Shown here: piece after piece, positions 31,011 through 41,175 of the stretch
Layout: each line of letters begins with the position of its first letter
How positions within the stretch are numbered: position 1 is the stretch's first letter
Position numbers and translations under genes: made by a program
From: Eustoma russellianum
Lineage: Eukaryota > Streptophyta > Magnoliopsida > Gentianales > Gentianaceae
Direction of reading: 5' to 3'
Length of the DNA: 64,000 bases
NCBI GenBank assembly: GCA_036186865.1
Contig: AP025067.1
Location: 9,900,831-9,964,830, forward strand
Notes under the pieces: model-generated
Told to the model about the DNA's origin: nothing
Database searches by the model: none
Seen by the model: the letters and a program-made list of their open reading frames with translations, nothing else

Positions 31011-33250
31011 GATGGTAGTAGAATATGTTGTTCTTCTTGACTGCCGTGGTGGAGGATCCATATACACCTCTTCTCTCAAATCCCCATGTAAAAAGATGTC
31101 CTTAACATCAAACTGGAGAAGTGGCCAGTTTCGGGTTGCTGCAATCGAAAACAATGCCCTGATAGTGTCAAGTCGGGCCACGGGTGAGAATGTTTTAGAG
31201 TAGTCGACCACATACGTCTGAGTATATCCTTTCGCAACCAAGCGAGCCTTGTGTCTTTCAATACTTCCGTCAGCTTTGAATTAATGGTAAATACCCAACG
31301 GCATCCAACAGATCTCTTTTTGGGAGGGATAGTACACTTTTCCCAGGTATTATTCTTTTTGAGTTCCTTCATTTCAGTTAACGTAGCCTCCTTCCAAATT
31401 CGGTGTGCTTGAGCCTCTTCAACCGTTTGTGGGATGTTTTCAGAACATAGGGACATAAAGAAGCTTTTGGTCATATCTGATACTCCGTCCATAGGCATAT
31501 TCATTGGATATTGGGATGTTTTAGGCACTCGCTCTAGAGAATACCGTTTGGGTGGAACTTCTCGTTTTCCACTTGGAGGTAAAACTTGTACCTGTTGTCG
31601 CCCACAAGAAACATTAGTAGGCGTGTGCATTTCTGAATTATGACCAGGGGAATCATTATTACTCGGGGTATCAGACATAGGGTCAATGTTAACAATATCA
31701 GAATCACCAGGGTTACCATTCGAAAGAGACAGTTCATTATTTGTATATGAAATTGTTACTTTTGGCATTTTATTCGCTGGTGGCAGATCCTTGGGTTGCA
31801 CTGGTGCCATGAGTGATACATTATTGGGAGCTGCAGTGCAGTCTGCGCCACCTACTTGCCTTGTTGGTACAATCGTTGAACAGGTGGGTGGTAGTATCAA
31901 CCAATCGAGAGATCCATCATCTGGGTTCTCCCCCTAACCTCGATATTAGGGGTGTAATAATATTCGGTTTCGAGGAAGGTGCAATTTATGGTGACGTGGA
32001 TTCGGTGGGTTTGGGAATATAACAACGGTAGCCCTTTTAGGTAACAGCATAACCGATAAAGATGCATTTGTCGGAACAGGGGTCAAGTTTATTTCTTTCG
32101 TGTTTCTAGGTGTGAACAAAAACTGTGCAACCGAATATCTTAGGAGGTAGAGTATATAAGGATGGTATAGGGTACTGTGTAGCTAGGGTCTGAATAGGGG
32201 TTTGATATTGAAGGATTTTTGTGGGAAGTCTATTGATAAGGTATGTGGCTATAGATACTGTCTCCGGCCAAAAACTCATGGGGACGTGAGAGTCAAGCAT
32301 CATGGCCCTAGTCATTTCAAGGATAGTACGATTTTTACGCTCGGCCACCCCATTTTGTTCATGGATATTAGGACAAGAAGTTTGGTGGACGATACCCTTT
32401 TCTTTGAGAAAATTGACTAGGGTTGTATCAATGTACTCCTCCCATTGTTTGATCGAAGGATCTGAATTTTTGTGTTAAACTGTGTGAGTATCATATTGTA
32501 GAAAAATTTTTCTGGTAGACTTCAGATTTGTTTTTCATAATATATAACCAAGTTATACGTGAGAAGTCATCGACAAATATAACATAATAATGGAACCCAA
32601 GTGGGGGATTATAGCATGATGGCCTCCACACATCATAATGTATCAATGTAACATATGATCGACACGAGTATTATTGGCTAAATAAGACACCCGAGTGTGT
32701 TTTGCTCATAGATAAGTATCACACGTAAAATCAAGTTTTTCGGAAGTAAACAAGGTGGGAAATAAACGTCTTAAGTAGCTAAATGAGGGATGCCCTAACC
32801 AGCGATGTCACAACCACAGCTGTCTGTTGATTGAGCCGGTGGCAAGATTGGACTGTCCCTGTTGCACTACTGCATCAACAAAGTAGAGCCCATGGCGTTC
32901 AGTACCACACACAATGATCACCCCGGTATGAATGTCCTGTAAAAAAGCAACAATTAGGATACAACATAATAATATAGTCTAATTCTTTGGTAATAGGCTT
33001 ACTGATAAAAGTTTTGTGGATAAGGAAGGCACATAAAGACAATTTTTTCAGGTAATGTTTGGTGTGATGGTAATAGAGCCTTCGCTTGCAACAAGTATAG
33101 AGGCTCCATTTGCGGTCTTGACATGTGTTTTGTTAGGTCAAGTGTGGGTAATAAGAACATTGGGATTGCATGTCATGGTGTCAGTGGCCCCGCAGTCGAA
33201 AATCCACTGAGGGGATCCGTATGTAGTATAACACTGAGGGTTAGGACTTT
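31011..33250 (-). pseudogene. pol: Copia-B pol (protease, integrase, RT; broken)
   Basis: In element sense the integrase C-terminal core is at about 32350-32106 (MAERKNRTILEMTRAMMLDS, then FWPETVSIATYLINRLP). The linker to RT spans 31900-31350. RT shows KRSVGCRWVF, VAKGYTQTYVVDYSKTFSP and LQFDVKDIFLHGDLREEVYM before the truncation. The integrase start and protease between 32400 and 33250 are heavily mutated. Frame changes occur near 31270, 31535 and 32100. The catalytic YxDD box is lost by truncation. Confidence 0.85.
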
Positions 33251-33433
33251 GGGTCAAAGTTGACTGGGAGGACAAGTTTGGGATGGAATCTATTTTTAAG
33301 GGGTTATTTTTGGAATTTGGGTACGTTAGGGGCTTGGACGAATTTTTTGGAAATTTAAGGGTCTGTTCAAGCGCAGGTAGTAAGTTAGGGGTGGAACTGG
33401 CACCATTCAGAAATACACAGGCACTACTTATAT

Positions 33434-33779
33434 TTATTTTATTGTCAAGGGGGCTGGGTGTAATTTTGGGGCTGCAGGTGTATTTAAAGCAATTAGGGTA
33501 GGGATGAGTTGCCCTAACCCTTTACCTCTGTTGCTGCCGCCTGCTGCTCCGTCTTCCTCTCTGTTCTCCATTTCTGAACCACTTCTGTTGCCAGTTCCTT
33601 CGTCTGCGATGGCTTGGGCAGCGAAGGCTTGAGCTTTTGTTTTGAATTCCCACCAATCTGGGTATCCATGGAGTTTGAAGCATTTCTCGCGAGTGTGGCC
33701 TTTCTTCTTGCAATGGCTGTATTCCAAGTGGGTTTTATCCTCCCCTTCACTCCTTGATGAACGTTCTGAGCGTGGAGGG
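33434..33779 (-). pseudogene. gag: Copia-B gag C-terminus with zinc knuckle
   Basis: On the minus strand the sequence reads SEGEDKTHLEYSHCKKKGHT and then REKCFKLHGYPDWWEFKTKA. The CxHCxxxGHTxxxC knuckle followed by LHGYPxWW is typical of one group of plant copia gags, with the first Cys replaced here by Tyr (YSHC). The upstream gag part is displaced to 43514 onward by the gypsy insertion. Confidence 0.85.
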
Positions 33780-34459
33780 TGTAGCGCCGCGACCCAGACA
33801 GCGGAATCCGAACCGGTGCACCCGTCGTAGCTTACTGAGAAGACTACTAGACGTCTCATCTCTCGAATACACATCATTGATGACGAAAGAGAAATAAGTG
33901 CGGAAACATGTATCTAATGAATCTCAACCATCAAATTCGTACATCAAAGGATAATAGAATCTCAAAGAGTAGTCACGATAGTAACAAACTAAATCCTCAA
34001 GTGAAAGAGAGAAACTGGAATAAATAACAACTGTCTCAACTATCCCACAATAAGCACTCTAAGCGTCCCATTCGGCCCACTCGCCGTCGTCCTCTATGAA
34101 GATCATATCATAGCTAGGCACATCTGCAAAATAAGAGTAGTACCCTTAGCGAAAAACGCTAGCAAGTAACCCGCTTATAAGACATACGGGATCAACACAT
34201 GGCAAGACATGAGTAATATATAATTCAAGGGGTAATGGGGCACATGTCTTGTATACTTTCAAGAGCATAGATTTGACAATACGAGAACATAAGACAGTAA
34301 TTCATATCCATTAACAATTAACGATCATTCAAGTCACATAGCAATCATCCCAAACTGACTCGCGTGATGCATGACAAAATATGCACTACACTACACAGTC
34401 ACAAATGCATGAGCAATTTCTTTTCAAAACAGTGCAATGCATGTCACAATGTCCGGTCA

Positions 34460-34700
34460 CATAACTTTATACCCTGTAATGCACCTCGGCTTATATTTCC
34501 ATCCCGATTAACATTACAGACAACTTTATACCATGTAACGCACCACGGCTTATATTACCATCCCATGTAACGTTACAGTCAACGTTATACCCTGTAATGC
34601 ACCTCGGCTTATATTTCCATCCCGATTAACATTACAGACAACTTTATACCCTGTAACGCACTACGGCTTATATTTCCATCCCGTGTAACGTTACAGCCAA
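34460..34700. repeat. Minisatellite in 3' LTR, about four units
   Basis: Units of about 57-59 bases contain ACTTTATACC.TGTAA.GCAC, GGCTTATATT.CCATCCC and TAAC.TTACAG. The 5' LTR has about two units at 41858-41975. The difference explains the LTR length difference. Confidence 0.85.
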
Positions 34701-35186
34701 TTTCGCAAATCTGTGCCGAAGCACCGCTCTTTTCAAAACAATATGCAAATGCAAGTGCCATGATGCAAGACTCCTCATTTCAATCACATTCTTCGTTCAC
34801 ATAAATTCAATTCACATTCGGTATCAATCAATCACACAAGATTCCCCTCACTTACACATTCGAGCTTATGCTTCAAGCTAGGTCATCAACACTTAACATT
34901 GATTCTAAAACTCAAAATCTAATGTGAGAACCCTCACATTCCTCCATTGAACTCTATAAAACCTCATACGTTTATTTCCTAACCCTCTTAGGTCATTCAC
35001 GTGGAAATCAGATTCGAATACCCTTCAAATTCTCCAAATTTGATTCACCATCTTAAATCATGTTCCCAAGACTTAGACTAACCTCAATCAGGTCCTAAGA
35101 AGTCTCTAAGGTCACCCAAAGGGGTCCCCTTGCTTCCCTCTTTCTTCCCTTATTTTTCCACAAAACTGATGGACATCATACCCTCA

Positions 35187-35420
35187 CATCGATCGATCGA
35201 TGTGACTTCATGCCCCCACATCGATCGATGTCCATCAGAGAACATCGATCTCTCAACCCTTCCTACATCGATCGATCGAAGTACTTCATCCCCTCACATC
35301 GATCGATCGATGTCCATCAGAGAACATCAATCTCTCAACTCCTTATACATCGATCGATCGATGTCTATCTAAGGCACATCGATCTCTCCCTCCTTATACA
35401 TCGATCGATCGATGTCCCTG
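35187..35420. repeat. TCGATCGATCGA palindrome array in gypsy 3' LTR
   Basis: Six palindromes of the ACATCGATCGATCGATGT type alternate with GAACATCGATCTCTC half-sites. Each pair is about 45-60 bases apart. The copy in the 5' LTR lies at 42465-42693. Confidence 0.88.
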
Positions 35421-36234
35421 TTTTCCAAACTTCTCACTGCGTTTTCTGCAGAAACTGCAGATCTAAACCCCCAATCGATTTCCAACTTTCTCCCAACATT
35501 CCAAGCCTAATCCTCCCTATCAATCCATCCTTAATTCATCAAATCAAGAACCTTCCCACTCACATCAAGGATTCCAGCCTAAACTCAGATCATTCATCAA
35601 CGAAACCCCAAAACTCTCACATTTTCACCCACAAACCCTATATCACAATGAAGTCACATCAAAAGGGATTTACGGGGTAGGGATTTACAAGATCTCAAGT
35701 AATCAACAACCACAAAATGATTTTCAACATATAATGGCCAAATCATCGACACCAAATCACATAAATCACACATAGAATTCACGGAAAGAAACTAGTGCAT
35801 GGTGATCCAATTTGATATCAAAAGTAGGCCTTTTTCTTTCACAAATCGTAGGAACTTATAAGAAAGTTACTTGCCTTTGATTACTCGAAGAAGAATTGAA
35901 GAACGGATTGCAATTCTTGGAGAGTTCTTGATCTAGGGTTGGAGAAGGAAGTTGAATCGCCTCTGGGGAAAGGAGGATTGCGTCGGTTTTCTCTGTGTAA
36001 TGAGAAAACTGACGTTCTGTCAGTTTTTATATGAAAAGGGGAAAATTTGGAGTTTCTAAATTATATCCTATTTTTTTATTTATCTTAAAGGATTAATTTC
36101 TAATATTTAATTCTAAAATTAAATACTAATTAATTCTAATACTTAATTCTTAATTCATTACCGTTGACCGTCATCAATCTCATTTAATTTCTTTTTATCT
36201 TTTAATTATTTTACGGAGGGTGCGGGGCATAACA

Positions 36235-36247
36235 TTCCACCCCCTTA
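36235..36247 (-). other. Polypurine tract of the gypsy element
   Basis: In element sense AAGGGGGTGGAA directly precedes the 3' LTR. Confidence 0.85.
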
Positions 36248-36278
36248 CAAAAAGTTTCGACCTCGAAACTGACATACC

Positions 36279-39218
36279 TTATTGAAAAAGGTGTGGATAT
36301 AGTTCCTTCATTTGCTCCTCAAGCTCCCACGTGGCTTCACGCTCTGTATGGTTACTCCACTGAACTTTGACATACGTAATTATGCGTCTGCGTAGGACTT
36401 GATCTTTTCTATCCACAATCTTCATTGGATGTTCTTCATATGAGACATCTTCTTTAACATCCAATGGTTGAGCTTCAAGGACGTGGCTCGGGTCCGATAC
36501 GTATTTCCTTAATTGAGATACATGAATTACGTTATGGACTTGTGACAAATTCGGAGGCAAGGCTAATATGTATGCTCTTTCACCAACTCTACCAAGTACT
36601 TCGTAAGGGCCAATATATCTAGGGCTTAACTTGCCCTTCATTCCGAATCTTGCAACTCCCTTGGTGGGTGAAACTCGTAGATAAATCTTTTCACCTTCCT
36701 CAAACTACAAGGGTCGTCTTTTAGTATCAGCCCAACTCTTATTACGATCTTGAGCCACCCTTAGCCTCTCTCTTATAACTTTCACCTTCTTAATTGTTTG
36801 TTCAACCAATTCTGGTGTAGTGATCGTCCTTTCCCCAACTTCATCCCAACAAACCGGGGACCTGCACTTACGTCCGTATAATGCTTCAAATGGCGCCATG
36901 CCAATTGCACTGTGATAGCTGTTATTATATGAGAACTCCATCAACTTCAGCATGCTATCCCAGTTTCCTTTGAAGTCCAAGGCGCATACTCTCAACATAT
37001 CCTCCAAAGTTTGGATGGTTCTCTCGGATTGTCCATCCGTTTGAGGGTGGTATGCAGTACTCATTCTCAGCTCGGTACCCATTTCCTTCTGAAATGCCCT
37101 CCAAAACTTAGAAGTAAATTTGGGATCACGGTCTGACACAATGCTGACGGGGACTCCATGCAAACTCACAATGTTATCCACATATATGTTGGATAATTTC
37201 TCATATGAGGTACCATGTGGCATGGCTATGAAATGGGCTGTCTTCGTCAAACGGTCTACAATCACCCAAATCATCTCATTTCCATTTCTGGTTTTGGGTA
37301 ATCCCATCACGAAGTCCATAGTCACGTGCTCCCACTTCCATTCTGGAATCTCTAGTGGCTTCATTAAACCACCAGGTCGTTGATGTTCAGCTTTGACTTG
37401 TTGTCATACCAAACACCTCTCAACGTACTCCGTGATGCTCCTTTTCATCCCCATCCACCAATAATTCCTTTTGAGGTCCTTATACATCTTTGTGCTGCCG
37501 GGATGGATAGATAACCGTGAATTATGAGCTTCGCTTAGCAACTCCTTTCGAAGCTCATCATTATTAGGTACGCACAACCTATTTTGAAACCATAAACTTC
37601 CATCTCCTCGCAATTGGAAATCCTTTACTGGTTCTGTAGTCAATTTGTCGCGGATTTCTCTTAGTGTTGGGTCACCATACTGCGCTTCTTTGATTCTATC
37701 TACCAAATCTGGGTTGATAGACAAAGCTGTAAGAACATTCGCTACTGAATCCACCACTTCGAGACCGAACTCCTCGATCTCTCTTGGCAACGGGGACTGT
37801 CTAGCGTGACTAGACTTCCTGCTCAACGCGTCTGCCACTCTATTTGCTTTACCTGGATGATAGTTGATGGTTAAGTCATAATCCTCAAGTAACTCCAACC
37901 ATCTTCTCTGTCGCATATTTAGCTCTTTCTGCGAGAATAGGTATTTCAAACTCTTATGATCCGTGAATACGGCACATTTCTCTCCATATAAGTAGTGCCT
38001 CCAGATCTTAAGAGCAAATACCACAGCTGCAAGTTCCAAGTCATGCGTCGGGTAGTTCTGCTCATATGGTTTCAATTGTCATGACGCGTACGAAATGACT
38101 CGTTCCTTTTGCATCAAGACGCAACCTATAAGTAAAAAGTTAGTTCAAGACTAGCACATGTATATACAATGCATTAATTGTAATGATGTACATATCTAGT
38201 CCTTTCTTGGACGCGTCACTATAGATTACAAAACCGTCGGTGCCGGAGGGTTGTGCCAACACCGGGGCTGTGGTCAATCTTTTCTTGAGCTCAGTAAAGC
38301 TCTACTCGCATTCAGCAGTCCATTCGAACTTAGTCTTCTTCTGCGTAAGTCGACTTAATGGAACTGCTATGGTGGAGAATCCCTCGGCGAACTTCCTATA
38401 GTAGCCTGCCAAGCATAGGAAGCTTCTGACTTCGGTCACATTTGTGGGTCTTGGCCATTCCGTGATGGCTTCTATCTTCTTAGAATCCACAGAAATTCCA
38501 TCCTCTGAAATCACGTGACCGAGAAAGGCTACACTCCTTAGCCAAAACTCACACTTGCTGAATTTGGCATATAGCTTTTGTTGCCTCAGAATTTGCAACA
38601 CCACTCTTAAGTGTTCAGCATGGGCTTGCTCGTCGGGGGAGTAGACTAGAATGTCATCGATGAACACCACCACGAATTGGTCCAACTGCTCTCGAAATAC
38701 GGTGTTCATCAAGTCCATGAAGGCCGCTGGGGCATTAGTTAATCCAAAAGGCATCACCAAAAATTCATAATGCTCGTATCGAGTCCGGAAAGCGGTCTTG
38801 GGTACGTCTCCTGCTTTCACGAGTAACTGATGATACCCTTGACGAAGATCAATCTTTGAGAACCATCGGGCTCCCTTTAGCTGATCAAATAAATCCTCAA
38901 ACATTGGAAGAGGATAATTGTTCTTGATGGTGATCTTGTTCAATTTTCGTTAATCAATACACAGTCTCATACTGCCATCTTTCTTCTTTACAATAATACT
39001 GGAGCTCCCCAAGGTGATACACTGGGGCGGATTAACTTCTTGTCTAACAACTCTTGAAGTTGTCCCTTAAGCTCCTTAAGTTCAGCTAAAGCCATTCTGT
39101 AAGGTGCCTTAGATATAGGTTCGGCTCCGGGAATCAAGTTAATTTCAAACTCCACTTCTCTCGATGGCGGGACTCCCAGTAAATCATTCGGAAATACGTC
39201 CTTGAATTCATTGATCAC
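36279..39218 (-). pseudogene. pol: Gypsy pol: RT, RNase H, integrase, chromodomain (broken)
   Basis: RT starts near 39218 (SREVEFEINLIPGAEPISKA). The palm holds LVMPFGLTNAPAAFMD and VVFIDDILVYS near 38640. RNase H has CAVFTDHKSLKYLFSQKELN. Integrase follows: HHCC region at 37500, core WVIVDRLTKTAHFI, SDRDPKFTSKFW, YHPQTDGQSERT. It ends with the GPY/F region (SPRYIGPYEVLGRVG) and a chromodomain (VKVQWSNHTEREATWELEEQ, about 36340-36280). Nonsense or frameshift sites are visible near 38988, 38950, 38310, 37402 and 36703. An intron-like insertion lies at 38126-38195. Confidence 0.94.
38126..38195 (-). other. Intron-like insertion in gypsy RNase H, 70 bp
   Basis: Removing these 70 bases joins SDASKKGL to GCVLMQKERVISYAS with the exact length of the RNase H family. 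In element sense the segment is AT-rich, contains GAACTAAC (branchpoint-like) and ends TTTTTACTTATAG, a good acceptor. It begins ATATGT where the consensus donor would be GTATGT, so one G-to-A change may have disabled it. Confidence 0.55.
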
Positions 39219-39263
39219 CGGTATCTGATCTATAGAGGGGACTTCTTGCTTAGCATCTGCAGC

Positions 39264-39772
39264 TTACACCATAAATCCCTCTGCTCCTTTTTGTAAAGCT
39301 TTAAAGGCCTGAATCGTCGTCAAGTATATCTTCTTTGGGGCTTTTGTTAAAATGACGTTTCCTTGTACCGTTATTTCATTCAACTCAGGGTCCTTAATGG
39401 TCACTTGTTTGAGTTTACAATCAATATTCGCATGATTCTTGGTCAGCCAATCCATGCCCAATATTACATCAAAATCCTTCATCGGAATTGGAACTAATGT
39501 CACAGCAAACACCTTTCCATCCAATTCCAATTCACAATCTTTGTACTGGTGGTGGGAAACCAGTACTTGCTCGCCTGCTGCCTGCACCCGAAGGGGTTTT
39601 CAAGCCATTCGGGTAGACAGTCGAGTCCTTTGGCAAATCGTTTAGAAATGAAGGAGTGACTAGCTCTGCTATCAAACAATACGTTTGCAGGTACTTTATT
39701 AACTAGGATCACACCTAAACACAAAAAGTGTAGCACATAAAGGTTTTCACATAAGGCACATTTAATCTTCAA
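39264..39772 (-). pseudogene. Gypsy protease (broken)
   Basis: The retropepsin-like region shows ILVNKVPANVLFDSRASHSF (the usual DSGA is DSRA here, so the catalytic motif is damaged). After a frameshift near 39590 it continues VPIPMKDFDVILGMDWLTKN. A TAA follows near 39264 before RT. The upstream junction with gag contains an intron-like insertion at 39715-39824. Confidence 0.88.
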
Positions 39773-39824
39773 CTTAAGTAACTAAAATTCAACTTAAGCA
39801 GCTAGTATTTAACTTAAATCGTAC
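39715..39824 (-). other. Intron-like insertion at the gag-protease junction, 110 bp
   Basis: In element sense the segment begins GTACG and ends TTTTTGTGTTTAG, with GT and AG at its borders. Removal joins DVVTC to VILVNKVPANV, which has the length expected for the family (VVTGTILVN). Unspliced, the frame hits TAA after VTCTI. The segment is AT-rich and contains three CTTAAGTT copies. A duplication-type insertion is the alternative. Confidence 0.5.
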
Positions 39825-40896
39825 ATGTCACAACGTCGGTGTCCTCCTGCACTTCGGCGTCAGTCATCGCATGGACTCTCGCGTTGGGCCTGCCTCTCTG
39901 CTGCTGAGCCGGCTCTGCTCCTACTTGAGGCTTAGAGTTCCATTCGGGGCAATCTCTGACCCTCTGGCCCGTCTTCCCACACTTGAAACATGCTCCTAAT
40001 TTCTTCCAGCATTCACCCACATGTCTCTTCTGGCAGTGTGGGCATACTGCTGGTGCTTGACGATCGGGCTGATTCTGTTGGGGTGCCCTCTGAGCTGGCC
40101 CCGCCTGCCCTTTTCTAGGGATCTTGACCCAACGTCTGGGTCTGCCACCACTTTGCTCTTCCCTTGGCCTCTTGCTCGACTTGTCACGAGCCTCTCTAGG
40201 CTGTGACCTGCGCATGTCACTCTCCACGTGGTAACATGCATCTAACATTTCCTCAAAAGTCTTTAAGCTAGACCCTGCTATGGCCGTCCGTATGCGGGGG
40301 TTCAGACCTTCCTCGAACTTCAGCATTTTCATTTTGTTGTTCTCCAGTACCATAGGCGTGAATTTGCCCAAGGCATGGAATCTATCCGCATAGTCTGAAA
40401 CGGACATCCTTCTTTGTTCGAACTTATCGAACTGCCTCATCTTTTCCAAAATGGCAGTTTCAGGCACATAGTAGTCTTTGTAGGCCTGTACAAACTGTCT
40501 CCACTGAATAGGGGGCGTCATCTTTGGCAGAATCCCATTCCACCAGGCATTAGCTCTGCCGATCAGTAATGGTGTGGCTACATCCACCTTGAGTTCCTCA
40601 GACTCTTGCACAAGCCTGAAGCACTTCTCCACTTCATCCAGCCAAAATCCGGCCACTTCAGGGTCGGTGGTCCCTTCAAAGTTGGGGGCATGCATCTTCC
40701 GCATCTCCCCAATGTAGTACCTGATACCTTGCTGGGAAGGTGGTGGAGGAGGAGGTTGTTGTTGCTGCTAGGCAACTCCTTGTGCTATCACTGTGATAGC
40801 ATCTATCAACGCCTGGGGTACTAGGACTGGTGGTGGTGGTCGAGGGTTCTCGTTCCCATTACCACCGTTCCCTTGGTTATCTCTCCTGGGAGGCAT
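39814..40896 (-). pseudogene. gag: Gypsy gag (one nonsense codon)
   Basis: ATG at 40896 opens MPPRRDNQGNGGNGNENPRP. A TAG (for CAG) lies near 40770 inside a Gln/Pro-rich stretch. The core follows from MRKMHAPNFEGTTDPEVAGF, with the gag helical region (WWNGILPKMTPPIQWRQFVQ). A zinc knuckle CFKCGKTGQRVRDC is near 39960-40000; the usual GH is GQ, so a zinc ligand is altered. The stop at 39814 lies inside the intron-like insertion. Confidence 0.92.
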
Positions 40897-41160
40897 TTTT
40901 TGCAAAATCAACGTTTATTAGCATTCAGCAATTCCAAAAGTAAACACCGAAGGCCCATATGCGTTGTACAAGGTGGAATTCGTACACTGAAATAAAATAA
41001 CATTTGTTGATTAAATTTTATCGCGCTCACACACACCCATCCCAATCAAACTTACATCTAGAATCACATACTTATACCTAAAGATCAACTTAAAGGTCAA
41101 GATCATAACTTGAGACTCTACATGATATAACCTAGGTCTCCGAGGTAGATCCGAAGCCTA
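40897..41160 (-). other. Gypsy leader between PBS and gag
   Basis: Non-coding leader without strong structure. Confidence 0.6.
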
Positions 41161-41174
41161 GGCTCTGATACCAC
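41161..41174 (-). other. Primer-binding site of the gypsy element
   Basis: In element sense GGTGGTATCAGAGCC follows the 5' LTR and matches the initiator-tRNA-Met complement exactly. Confidence 0.9.
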
Positions 41175-41175
41175 C

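Larger units (their letters stand above)
31011..33779 (-). mobile_element. Copia-B, 3'-truncated part
   Basis: The minus-strand copia continues at 43514-44605, where gag, the primer-binding site and an LTR lie. This part contains gag C-terminus, protease/integrase and RT, then stops at about 31010 inside RT. RNase H and the 3' LTR are missing. A chromodomain gypsy inserted into gag at 33779/43514 with an exact GAGGG TSD. Confidence 0.87.
33780..36234 (-). repeat. 3' LTR of the gypsy element
   Basis: 2,455 bp; plus-strand start TGTAGCGCCGCGACCC, end GGTGCGGGGCATAACA. It is nearly identical to 41176-43513 apart from about 117 extra bases in a minisatellite at about 34460-34700 and scattered substitutions. 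Confidence 0.94.

Noticed and set aside
35187..35420. CRISPR-like array of regular palindromes
   Set aside because: The units lie inside LTRs of plant retrotransposons, vary in spacing and have no unique spacers or cas genes nearby.
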